From NCBI GenBank assembly GCA_907165135.1, contig OU015566.1:4528501-4592500 (forward strand): a DNA stretch of 64,000 nucleotides, in the 5' to 3' direction. The notes under the pieces are model-generated. The model was not told the DNA's origin, did no database searches, and saw nothing but the letters and a program-made list of their open reading frames with translations. A program made the position numbers and the translations under genes. How positions within the stretch are numbered: position 1 is the first letter of the stretch; each line of letters opens with the position of its first letter. Of this stretch, positions 22,215 to 33,199 are shown piece by piece. The stretch comes from Oikopleura dioica (lineage: Eukaryota; Chordata; Appendicularia; Copelata; Oikopleuridae).

Positions 22215-24955
22215 ATGTCTAACAAGGTGTTAATCAATATCTTCTTAAGAACCCCCGTCAGCTTTTTTCGAAAATTCAAATTTCGGAATTTCAAAATTTT
22301 GACCCCGGAAATGGATTTTACGGGTCAAAAAATTTTGAGGCCTCATTTTTTGGGGTCTATCTCGACTCCTTCACCCTTAAAATCGCGTTTGAAAATTAGA
22401 TTTTTCGCCGAAAATTGACGAATTTGCCCTAATTTTGGCAAAAATACTGATATTTCTTGGTCAAAAATTCCTTTTGTCAAATTTTTGAAGCAAGTTTAAC
22501 CTGAGGACGCATTGAGAACCAAAAATATGGTGTTTTTAAAAAATTCAATTTTTTTAAGAAAAAACCTGACGGGGGGGGGGGTCCTTAATCGACAGATTTC
22601 TGAAACAGAATTTCGATTAGGTCGGAGCTGATCCGGAAGTCCCGGCGAAGAAACCAAAAGAAGAAGAACCAGAGCAAGAATCATGGGGTCGCCATCTCGA
22701 ATTCGTCCTTTCCTGCATCGGCTACTGCGTCGGCCTTGGTAATGTCTGGCGATTTCCCTACCTCGCGTATCAAAATGGAGGGGGAGTGTTTTTCATTCCA
22801 TACTTTTTGATGCTTTTTCTTTGCGGTATTCCACTGTTTTACACTGAATTGGCGATGGGCCAGTTCTCCGGGCTCGGAACGCTGGGAGTCTGGAAAGCTG
22901 TTCCGTGCTTCAAGGGAATTGGATACGGAATGATTCTTGTCAGGTGCGTGTCAATAAGCGATTGAAAAATCATGGGAATTTAGCTTCATGGTGATTATTT
23001 ACTACAATGTCGTAATTGCCTGGTCCGTGCACTACCTCTTCTCGGGCTTTCAAAAAGTTCTGCCTTGGACAAAATGTGATGAGTGGTGGAATACTCCCAT
23101 CACAAAGGTATCAGGATCGTTTTCTTCCTTGTTTTCATTTCTATAAGGGACAATGCGCGATTTCAAAAGCAGTTGCTGAGGATCAGCTTGATTGCCGAGC
23201 GGATAATGTTGCAGAATACGACCGATTATTTTGGAAATTTAATGCGACGGTCAGAGCTGAATGGGAACCGGTCCTGAAGAATCAATACAAGTAGGCGAAA
23301 AGACTGAGCGTTCATGAAATCTCTTTTAGTTTGACAAATGATCAAATCGCCGATGTTTTCAACGCTCAAATCAAAGCTGAGCCTTCTGAAGAATACTGGT
23401 TTCGACGAGTTCTTCAGTTGAATGATGAATTTACCGATAATGGTGATTCTTCTGATTCTCCAGGGACATATAGAATTTAGGCGGAAAATACACGATGGAC
23501 GAATCCGGAAATGTCCTTGGCGATTTGGTCGGAAGCAATCTTTTTGCCTGGGTCCTGGTCTTCCTCTGTCTTTTCAAAGGTAAATTTTTCTAGAAATCAA
23601 AGCTCAACTGCTTTTTCTAGGAATCGCTTCAAGCGGAAAAGTCGTCTATTTCACCGCCACTTTTCCCTATCTTGTTCTTCTCATTCTCGTCATTTTCGGC
23701 GCAACCCTCGAAGGAGCTGGTGATGGAATCGACTTTTACCTCCGACCAGATGTTTCAAAACTCTCCGATGCCGGAGTTTGGTCTGCCGCTGCTACTCAGA
23801 TTTTCTTCTCGCTTGGTGTCAGTTTTGGAGGATTGATGGTCATGGCCAGCTACAATAAGTTTTCAAACAATATTCTAAAGGAACATTTTCAGAAATGAAA
23901 AAAAAATGATGATTATTTCAAAAGATATTTTTCTGAATTTGAAACAAAGGATACTCTTATTGTCGCGCTGGGAAATTGCTTTACGTCTGTTTTTGCTGGG
24001 TTCGGCGTTTTCTCGTTTCTCGGTCACATGGCTTTCAAGTACAGGAGTTTTTAAAAAGCTACGTAAAGTTGACTCTAGAAATTGCGTTTCCGTCGATGCT
24101 GTTGTCAAAAGCGGACCTGGTCTCGCGTTCATCGCCTATCCTGAAGCAATGGGACTTCTTGGCGGTGTTGGACCATTCATTTCATGTAAAAGTCCCTTTT
24201 TCGCGAGAAAGCTTACCATTCTCTAGTTTTGTTCTTTGTCATGTTGATCACTCTCGGTCTTGACTCTCAATTTGCCATGGTCGACATCGGAGTTGCTGGA
24301 TTCTTCGACGAGTTTCCGCAGTTCAAAAAGGGATGGAAGAAGACAATCACAGTCGGAATCTACTGTTTGATCGGATTTCTGCTCGGGTTTCCACTCATGA
24401 CTCAAGCCGGTCTTCACTGGTTCAACTTGATTAATGACTATTCTGTAAGTGTTCCTTGATTCCTTCCCTTACAATTTTTAGGCATACCATGGTCTGCTGA
24501 TTTTGGCACTCTTCTTTACAATCACGGTTCATTTTGTCTACGGATTTGTGACCGAAAAGTTCCGATTTTTGAGCAACATCAAAGAAATGAATGGTAAGTC
24601 AGCCATTTCTTCCCTGTTTTTAACAAAAAATAGGTGAAATGAATATCATTGCGAAGGGATATTTCTACGCAAACTGGTACGGTCTGACTCCTGCTATGAT
24701 CATTTTCATTGTTGGAATGGCTTTTGCTGGCTATAAAACAATCGGAGAAGCGTATGGAGATGAGGACGTTTACCCTTCTTGGACTAATAATCTCGGTGAG
24801 TGAACCTTTTTCAGGGCTGAAACCGGATGAATTAAGCTATGGTTATGTCCATGTCTCCAGTTATCGTCACTGTTGTTTACCTGGTCTACTCGCTGATCAT
24901 CACAAAAGGAAAAAGCATCTACCCAGCTGAAGATTTCAAGCCAAAAGCGCATTGA
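22215..24955 (+). CDS. SLC6-family Na+/Cl- dependent neurotransmitter/amino-acid transporter
   Basis: Start MSNK, then an intron, then a charged N-terminus and the TM1 signature [14 protein letters not shown], followed by [13 protein letters not shown] (TM2). Later landmarks: the extracellular loop after TM3 with two cysteines, [14 protein letters not shown] (TM5), [15 protein letters not shown] (TM6), ASYNKF (TM6-7), the [12 protein letters not shown] segment, [12 protein letters not shown] (TM8 region), [11 protein letters not shown], and a C-terminal [12 protein letters not shown] tail. All are classic for SLC6 symporters of the plasma membrane. The substrate cannot be read with confidence; the family includes GABA, glycine, taurine and creatine carriers. 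Intron 1 carries a TTAA element. The intron 23881-23949 is GA-AG, joining NNILK to DTLIVAL. AATAAATAAA follows the stop. Confidence 0.93.
22249..22584. mobile_element. TTAA-flanked MITE, CCCCCGTCAG family (copy 2)
   Basis: TTAA lies at 22245-22248 and 22585-22588. Ends are GAACCCCCGTCAGC and, on the other strand, GGACCCCCCCCCCCGTCAGG. The interior is closely similar to the copy at 12666-12966 (for example TTTTGACCCCGGAAATGGAT and GGGGTCTATCTCGACTC). Removing it leaves a 54-bp intron 1 of the SLC6 gene with GT-AG ends. Confidence 0.8.
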
Positions 24956-25228
24956 TAAACTTTCAAATTATTTTATGCCTCAAATACTAAATAAATAAAG
25001 AGTTTTAAACTGGGGGAAAATTCCGTTGATCAAGAAAGCAGAATCTTTCATACCAACGTAACAGCGTTTCTTTCTTTGGAAGAAAAGCTGATTGCGCAAC
25101 CAAATGAGAAAACTCCTCCTGGCTGTCTATAGAGGAGTTTTCTTCCAGTTCAAGTTCTCATCGAAGAACAGAGAGAACTTTAAATTGCTCATTTTGTCCA
25201 CGTTTAAATTTCAAATTATTATTCAGAC

Positions 25229-27130
25229 ATGATTTATCTCAACGTGATACTTTTGATATCATTCGTCGCCGCAAACAATGTCCATCACAAAGCTGATTTT
25301 GAGCTCGATTTTCCAGCCCTTGATTTTTCACTTCAAAGGGATAATTATTCTTGCCCGTTAGTAATTTCATTTAATTCAAAGTTAAATTTATAAGGGACTC
25401 TGACCTTGGAAATCTTTGCGACACGGAATGCCGTGTCGATTACATTGGTTGTCGACAAGAATGTACCGAAATTTACTGCGAAAAGTAACTGAGTTAAGAG
25501 GCCCAGTTTTTTATTTAAAATTAAGCGCCTGCGTTGCTGAATATTCTGACTGTTTGTCCGGATGGTGAAATAATAACCAAAAGCTATTTTTTATTCTTAA
25601 ATAGTCCATGCGGCCTTAACTGCCCTAACGGTTGCGATGGATGTCCGAATGAATTGTGTGACTTGAGTCCTTGTCAGGACCTTGATAACAACAATGATTT
25701 CAAGCGATGCAAGAAAGAAGTCAAAAAAGTAGAGTTTTTCTATGAGACTATGAGTATCGATAAATAATTTTCAAAAGGAATTCGACAAATGCTACGATGA
25801 GTGTAATAACAATCTTGCCTGCATTAATGGGTGTACAGATGCAATGCTTGAGAGTCTTTACGGGACGAGTTTAAATATAGATAATTTCGATGTTATAATA
25901 AGACGATGTTTAAACGATAAACTTCTCCAGATTGCCCTTGCTTTGGTGGCTGCCCTCAGAGCTGTCCATTTTGTTCAAATTACGACGTATGTATATTTCT
26001 TTATTAAAAAATCTGAATTACAAATTCAAGTGTTCTCCTAAAGAATTTATCGTTTTCTATGAATCTGGAGCATATCTTATGAAAACCGATGGGACCATAG
26101 AAGAAAAACGATATGATACACCTACAGGCTTAGCCGACTACACCTACAGATCAAGTGGCGCAGTCTTTAAGGGAGAATTCTTCATTTTTGGTGGTACAAA
26201 AGGGACAAATTCATATAAAAAAGTAAGAAAGAGTAGGTTGTTTAAAAAAAAATAATTAGATTGCCAAATTAAATAGATGTCGATTCGAGGAATTATCTTT
26301 TACTCTGCCTTATAAGAATGTTTTCATTTATTCGTCCCTTTATAATTAATATTCGAACAGTATCGGATGACATCAAATTGATAAATATAAAAACAAAAAA
26401 GCCACGATTTACAAAATGCCGCTGTTACTCTTCAAGATGAGTCAAAAGGTAATTCTTCAAAATGAATGAAGAAAATTAATTCATAACTTAAAGTTCTTCT
26501 TTGCTTCACGAGCGGGCAATCCTACAGAAAATGTCAGTATTTCATTGGCACAAGTGCGGGTTTGGATAGCAATCAGCTTGTTGGAACACATCGTGAAGGC
26601 TGTGTAACTCGTCATGAAGATAAAATTCTTGGTAATTAACAAAGTCATTCACTATTTTTATCTACACTTATTAAGCCGTTGGAGATTACGGCGGCGACAA
26701 TTCAGTAGCAGAATTACGTGATCCTCAATCTGGACAATGGTCAAGAACCACAAATTTTCCAGTTACTGGTTCAAGCTCTTATCATTCATGCCTTGCCGTT
26801 TCCGACGGTTCACTTGTCATTGGCGGATACCAAGTTCCTAGAAATGTTCATCTTTTCAAGGCGGAAAAATGGTCGATGATTGGGACGCTCGAATCTGTAA
26901 AATCTTTATTGAAATTTATAAAAACTTTCATTTAGAGTCATCAATTTCCTGCATCGATTGCGTACGATGACTACATTTATACCGTTGGAAATAATAACAA
27001 TGAAGTTTTTTTCTACGATAAAGATGAACTTGTTGACTATCTTCAAATTGAATCCCAAATTCTATACACGAATTCGAATTCTCAAAATTATCCACTTGCC
27101 GTGGATGCAAAATATGACAGCTGTGTCTAA
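25229..27130 (+). CDS. secreted Cys-rich protein with kelch-like C-terminal part
   Basis: Signal peptide MIYLNVILLISFVAA, then a Cys-rich region spread over several short exons (CDTECRVDYIGCRQECTEIY, CGLNCPNGCDGCPNELC, CYDECNNNLACINGC, CPCFGGCPQSCPFC). After about 200 residues the sequence changes to beta-propeller-like blades: FFIFGGTKG, LVIGGYQV, YIYTVGNNNNEVFFYD. Introns are 38-90 bp. One (26316-26401) is GA-AG and joins TLPY to NHDLQNAAVTLQ. The stop at 27130 follows KYDSCV. A second frame stays open to 27281 (KFKNSYFTPLIKSSDLILFD), so the end is uncertain. I do not recognise a named family; the extracellular role is inferred. Confidence 0.65.
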
Positions 27131-27264
27131 ATTTAAAAATTCTTACTTCACGCCCTTAATAAAATCAAGTGATTTGATTCTGTTCGACGAGAAAAATTCT
27201 TACGCACGCATAATTTTATGCATTGAATACGAACTGGTCGAGCAAAAGCTTGTATTCACTAACG

Positions 27265-29024
27265 ATGCGGCTCGGGTGTAGAATAATTGTTATTGCATTT
27301 TATTCAATCGGTATAATTTTTACAGCAGTTAAAGTGAAAGAGAATGTCCAGCGATACCTCGAGGAATTTTTCAAAAATTTCAAGCAACTTCTTGTTGCTA
27401 TATTTTTGAGAAAATAAAAGTACCCAACACTTCTTTCCGACAAAACAACGAAGATGGAAGAAGTCAGCTTCCCGAAAATTACACTTTGTCCTTATCAATC
27501 TCACTCTGCTGTCAAAAACGGGCTAAAGGATTTTTCTTTTGACATCTAAAAGAAGACGCTCAAGCCCAAATTTAGACTTCGCCACAAATATCCCTTTCTG
27601 AACATGACTCTGATCGAAGCTCTCTACGGCCGTGCTGATTCTCGTCTTTCCCTTAATCCAGATCTTCTCCAGCATCTCCGAAACATCTCAATGACAAAAT
27701 TTCTCGAAGACACTCATCCCCTCATGCATATCAACTACAGTTCTTTCTCATTTGGAACTGAGGAAATTTCCGTAAAAGAATGGAAAGTCATCAAGACAAA
27801 AATTGGCCTCTGCCTCCAGGTAAGAAACTGTCAATCGATAAGTGGTTAGTTGTACTTAGTTCGACATTCGCGAAGTGATCACGAGCCAAAACCGCACTTT
27901 TGGGCTCAGTGACGTTTTCTCCCTCGGCGTGATGGTGATCACTAATGAATCTGACGCGACTTACGGCTGGTTTGGGTACATGCGAGGCATTAACGTCTAT
28001 TACAACTACAAAGGTACATCATCAGAAAATCTAATCAAAGAGATTAATTTTTCAGACGACCTCGTCGAAGAGGATGAAAACTCTCTTTCCCTTTCTCATC
28101 AGCTCTCTCCCACCGTCTTTTTCCAACTCCATCGAAATTCTTTTCTCGCTCACCCTTACGGCAGCTGCACTAAGCGCCAGAATCTCCAGCATCACGGAGA
28201 AGAAGAAGATTCGACGGCAGGTCACGTGGTCAAGCGAGGCTATTGCATGTCCCGAGCGTTTTTTCAGTGGATTTACGACTTTTGCGATTGCTTTCCTGTT
28301 CATATGACCGATCTCGAATTCAAGTAAGAATTTTTCTTTGAAACCCATTCAATTTCTCGAAGGATAAAAATGAAGAACGGAAGCGAGGTTCATTCCGAAT
28401 TATTGCGAGTTTGCGACATGCACGATGCTGTTTTCTGCGTGTCAAAAGTGATCGATTCGAACGGCCCTGACTTGGACCAAGATTGTGAAAAACCATGTGA
28501 TAGTTTTCACTTTCGCCAGACTCATATCAACTACCGTGTGCCTCCTCTCGTCGGAGTTTTTGATCGAACAAAGTAAACTTCAAATTTTTGACTGAAAAGG
28601 GGCAAATTTTAGGCTTCAAATGACAACAGCTGTGTTCAAAACTGCTTCAAATACGATCAAAATTACAGAACAGACCCCAGCTTATAAGCGAAATCAACTG
28701 GTTTCCGACATTGGTGGAACATGCGGGCTGTTTCTTGGGCTGAGCGTTTTGAAAGTCGTCATGGTCACAAAAGACTTTTTGACGAAAAAACTCAACGTTT
28801 ACGGTAATCAACAGCTTTGTCTTCGTAAAGACCCCTTTTCTTCAAATGATTTTCTAGCCTATCGAGCAATAAAAATGCTAAAAATCAAGCATGCCGAAAT
28901 CCAAAAACGCCGAGCTGCTCGTTCAAATATTCGCGAAATCGCCACTTCTCCTTACCGTTCCCCAAATACTGAGATTTCATATGCTGATTCAAAGTTCTTC
29001 GACTCCTATATCAAGGACAACTGA
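27265..29024 (+). CDS. DEG/ENaC/ASIC-family sodium channel subunit
   Basis: TM1 near the start (IIVIAFYSIGIIFTAVKV), followed by VSFPKITLCPYQ, the conserved FPAVTIC-like motif after TM1. Extracellular landmarks: HPYGSCT, VKRGYCMSRAFFQW, CDCFPVHM and a further Cys series. TM2 is LVSDIGGTCGLFLGLSVL, the conserved GLFLGxS segment that forms the selectivity filter in the family. The cytoplasmic tail is basic and ends DSYIKDN. Non-canonical introns: 27364-27420 is GA-AG (YLE to YPTLL), and the next one after NGLK seems to start GG. The N-terminus before TM1 is very short, so an upstream exon may be missing. It starts 134 bp after the kelch-like gene on the same strand. Confidence 0.88.
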
Positions 29025-30749
29025 ACTGTGAAAGAATATATCATGATCTTTGTTGTGTTTAATTTCGATAAGATTTTTTTCTTGCTCTGGACAGACTTGT
29101 TGAACTTTGACTTTTTCGCAAACTTGTTCTTGATCCTTCTAGATCTTGAGTTGATCTGCTTTTTCTGACGCCTTCTAGAACGCCGAACATTGAGTATTTC
29201 CCTGTCTCTTCGTCCCGCCAGTCCCCGTATTCCTTAGATAGAGCTAGAATTGGTCAGAAAACGCGGGAATTTACTGTATTACGCGGTTGATTTTGGACTT
29301 CTTCAGAAACAGTTCTTGTTTTTCTCATTTTTACCGAAGATGTGCTCTGCCGACTTGAATCGTTTCTCACGAAATTCGAATCTAAGAAAGTTTTCTTTGA
29401 AAAATCGACCAGATTTATGGCTGCTTACTTCTTGATTTTTCCTTCAAACTTGATTTAGATATTGACCTCGCGATTTGAAGCTGACCAAAAACTGCATCGA
29501 TCGATTTTCTCACTATTAAAGGTCTTCAAATATCTCCTCAATTCGAAGATCCTTCTATTTTTCCCTTTATTTGAACCCTTCCTGAGCCCCTCCTACTCGA
29601 AGGAGCGGATAAAAAGGGGTTGTTTTTCTCCGTCGGGGAACTTCTTTTGCTCGATTTCGCAGATTTAGCTCGTCTTCTTTCGTATTTATCCCTCTCTTTT
29701 TCAATATTTTCTTCCTTCGAAAAATTTCTTTTAAAAAACCTTCTGATCTTTGTGAACATCAAAACTATCAAACAATTGCGGTGGGTTCAGAAATGCTTGA
29801 AATGCTGTATGATCCTAGAGTTGTTCAAACTTGACACCTTATAAAACTGTTCGCGCTAAAATTAACGGAAGCAAATCCTTTCAATTATCACTTCTTTTGG
29901 GAAACAGCGACAGTAAATTTCACTACTGTTCAAGAAAGAACTTTTGACTCATGCAGTAAAAAAGATATACTGTTTCTTTGTTACTCAGCATTCTTCCTGC
30001 TTATAATGGCGAAAAGAAAGCCTTTCTTCCTTGATTTCAAATAAGGGTTTACCAGTCGCTTTTTTCTTTAGTGACACCCTTATTTTGTCTTCAATATTTG
30101 CTTTTGCTTTACGAAATAAGGGTATCACAACGAAAAAAGTGAAGTTTTCGACGCCAAAATCGATGTTGACACCCTTAAAGCTTGGCTTCGAAACCTGTGT
30201 AGAAACCTGAGTCAGGGTCCGAAAAGATCGTCAATAATAGCCGCAAAGCTTTTTCAGGACCCTGACTCAGGTTTCCACACAGGTTATTGGCCCAAGCTTT
30301 GAGCGCAAGTTTTAAATATATAATCTTTTATTTGATGGTCATTTGAAATTCCAATAAATGAAATTTGCACAAGAAAGAACTGTTTTGTTTTGATAAATGA
30401 GTACAGACAAATTTCAAAATAGAACACAATGATCTAATGATAATCATTTTTGCAAAGATGAGTACGGATGGTCTTTTTTATAAACGAGGTAGTAACCCAT
30501 CGATAAGTGCTTGTAATTGTCATTTTTGTGTTTTGCAATTTTAAGTACAGCTATTACAGTAGTAGCTCGGAAATAGAAAAAAATGGAAAACTAAAACTTT
30601 TAAATTAAGGCGGTGCCCAGCGATGTGTCAAGCTCACAAAGTCGATAATTGAGTCTGTAACCGATAAACAGATAAAAACATTGATAAGACTGGGCGAAGG
30701 GTAGGTCTGATGAGATTCTAGAGGCGCTACAGTGTCTTACAAGCGCAAA
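29025..30749. other. intergenic region between channel and SLC16-like gene
   Basis: No supported gene. A 77-codon Lys/Arg/Ser-rich frame on the minus strand (29538-29771) has no splice partner or homology I can name. The stretch includes a clean palindromic element at 30188-30295 and AAGGGTGTCA-type motifs near 30095, 30118 and 30170. Confidence 0.5.
30188..30295. mobile_element. palindromic MITE, CCTGTGTAGAAACCTGAGTC family
   Basis: Ends ACCTGTGTAGAAACCTGAGT on the left and its complement ACTCAGGTTTCCACACAGGT on the right, separated by about 45 bp with an AAAGCTTTTTC inner stem. It is the shortest and simplest copy of a family seen at least eight times in this window. Confidence 0.8.
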
Positions 30750-32627
30750 TTATTTACTAAGAAGGGCAGATTCTTCGCGATTGTTGTTGCTGTTGTAATT
30801 GTTGTTGTTGTTGTTTTCTTTGAGTTCAGCTTCGTCGGCATAGTACGGTTGCATGGAAGGCAGCTTTAGTGGAATTGGAGCCATGATGATTGCGCAGGCG
30901 AGGAAAAAGGCGATTGCGAGGTAGAAGACGTAAACCAGGTCAGCTGAAGAAAAAATGATGAAAAAGATGGTCTAGAGATCGGATTCTTACGGGCGACGGA
31001 AGTGGTAAACCATGCACCAATTGGTGGACCACCGACGAAGCCGACTCCCAACATGAGATTGACGTATCCCCAGACCTACAAATTGATCAAAAGTCTGCAG
31101 GAGTCAGTAAAAAAGTACCTCGACGGTTCGTTTCTGACCGAAAATATCAACAGTACAAGCCATGATCAGGCAGTTGAGGACTCCAGCGCAGAAGCCAACG
31201 ATAATGGCGTATGTGTACATCAAACTCACTGAAGAAAACACATCAACCTTCCGTACAATCGCTTTGTTTCTTACCGCTAAGGGGTTCTCCTTCTACCATC
31301 TGTGATTTTCCCATAATCGGCAGGGCACAAGCGGCAGCTCCGAGCAGCGAGAAAAGGATGTAAATCATCGCCTTCGAAATCTAAAAAGGGATCCATCATT
31401 TCAGGCCGTTTCTCAAATCAACTGTACCTTTTTCTGTTCTCCTGTAAGCGCACAAATGACACGAGCAATCAGCTCGGAGATACCAAGAGAAGACATGACT
31501 GCACCAGCTGTTGCTCTAGAATTCAGAGTAGACATGGAAATCAAGCATTTCTCAAACCTCGAGATGCCATTTTCAGTCATGAAGGGAACCGCAAAATCAA
31601 GAGGAATGACGAAGTCCAGCGACCAAGCAGTCGTTCCCCAGAGCCAGGCCCAGAAGACAATGGAGGAGAAGAGGTTCATTTTGTCGGCTGGATGGATCAT
31701 TTCTCGCTTGTCTGCTTTTTCGACCATTTGGTCTTTTTCTTCGTCCTCGGATTTTTTGTTTCCAACGGCTTTTTCCAATTCCTCACCTTGAAAAACAATT
31801 ATTAGGGCTGCAAAACATGCGGTCTTTTACCTTCAAGGGGCTGGCTCCAAAGAAGGACAGCAGGAAAAGCGACGAAAAGGAGAATCGCGCAGCAGGCATA
31901 ATTTCTAATTCTCCATCCATAGGCATCAGTAAGCGCGATCGTCATCGGACTCATAATCGTTGTTCCAAGGGAGACGCCGAAGCTGGCAATGACTGTGGCA
32001 GCGGTATTGAAGTCGGTCGGGAAAAGCTTAAAAATGACGAAAAATTCGTTCAAGATGGGGTCGTACCTTGTTGCACATTTGCATTCCCGTATTGTACAGC
32101 AAGTTATTCGCGACTCCGAAGGAGATTGAATAAGTAAAAATCCAAAAATAAAACGACGTCGACCAGGTAGTCAGCAAAAGGGCAATAATCGCGAATACGA
32201 CTCCAATGAGTCCCGTTTTTCGAAAGCCAAGCTTGGCGATGATAGGAGAAGTGACGACAGATGAACCGACAGTGAAGCCGAAAACGAGTGAGCCGACGAG
32301 GGAGAGCAGCGTGTCATTGACTTCGTAGCCGCGGAAGTTGTAGGGAAGCTCTTGGCAGCATCTGACGCCTTCGGAGGTGGAATTCGTGGCTTCGATCTTT
32401 TCGAATTTGAGACACTCGATAGTTTCGTCCAGGAGATCGTAGCTGCCATCAGAACTCTGAAATGATGTTGGAAAATAATGTCGAAAATGTGTTGGAAAAA
32501 AGTCGTTTTTACTTACAATTTGAAATTGATCTTCCGAAAGAGCAGTACAATTAAACGGCGTCCTCACAGCATCCTTCATTCCTCCAAAGGAAGTCATCGT
32601 TCCGGCCATGGGAATGAGCACGCCCAT
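30750..32627 (-). CDS. SLC16-like (monocarboxylate) MFS transporter
   Basis: An MFS protein with a Cys-containing extracellular loop between TM1 and TM2 (PFNCTALSEDQFQI, ECLKFEKIEATN, RCCQELPY). TM blocks follow: GSLVFGFTVGSSVVTSPIIA, the cytoplasmic KLGFRKTG loop, TYSISFGVANNLLYNTGMQM, ASFGVSLGTTIMSPMTIALT, then DAYGWRIRNYACC, a familiar SLC16 feature. The second half has LGISELIARVICAL, TVDIFGQKRTVEVWGY and MLGVGFVGGPPIGAWF, again as in SLC16. The C-terminal tail is Asn-rich and ends LLSK. The start is taken as the ATG at 32627, three bases after a good acceptor (CTTTAG), which suits trans-splicing; an upstream exon is possible. The substrate is unknown. Confidence 0.78.
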
Positions 32628-32897
32628 CACCTAAAGATTCCATTCGGCGAAGAAAAAAGGAATAATCAAAGCCTAAAAACAGGAATAACAACTTGCTTAA
32701 AGCTGTTTAATTATTCGTCATCGATTAGATTCAAATCCGTCAAACTTTTTCCTCCTAAGTAGTCATGTCACTCAGGTGTCGCAGTTATTGAATGTTTTAA
32801 TCAACTACTGCTTCGATTCAAACTTGATTTTTGGCAATTTTATTTTGAGAAATCGAGAAAAAACAACAAGGAAAAGAAAATTATGCTTACGCCTTTT

Positions 32898-33199
32898 ATG
32901 AATGCTTTACTAGGTTCAGGTAAAAACTCAAGTTTATGAAGGGGTACCCCCTTAATAATTCGCTGAATTTTGAAGCTACCGGACTGTTTATGTTTGCAAT
33001 TATCGTCTGTATCATTTCCCTGTGTGCAAAAAGACAGGACAAACAGATTCAGTTGCGGAAGATTAAAGAAATTCAACAACGGTAAATTCACAAATATAGG
33101 GCATAATTATGCCGCATAAATTAATGATTCTTCAGAAAAATTAAAGAAACAGACTACCGACTTTCAATAATTCGACAAGAATTTGAAGAAAGAAAGTGA
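32898..33199 (+). CDS. 63-aa single-pass membrane microprotein
   Basis: Three exons (32898-32919, 32976-33081, 33136-33199) joined by introns of 56 and 54 bp with GT-AG ends. The product starts MNALLGSATG, has one membrane segment (LFMFAIIVCIISLC) and then a charged helix AKRQDKQIQLRKIKEIQQRK followed by IKETDYRLSIIRQEFEERK. The helix could be a coiled coil. It lies divergently from the SLC16-like gene. It is too short and split to appear as an open frame. Clean phase at both junctions and sensible composition support it; no family was recognised. Confidence 0.6.

Noticed and set aside
28052-28348. 98-codon minus-strand frame
   Set aside because: Antisense of the DEG/ENaC exon with the HPYGSCT and GYCMSRAFF motifs.
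29538-29771. 77-codon Lys/Arg/Ser-rich minus-strand frame as a gene
   Set aside because: Simple composition, no continuation exon and no recognised family; left as intergenic.
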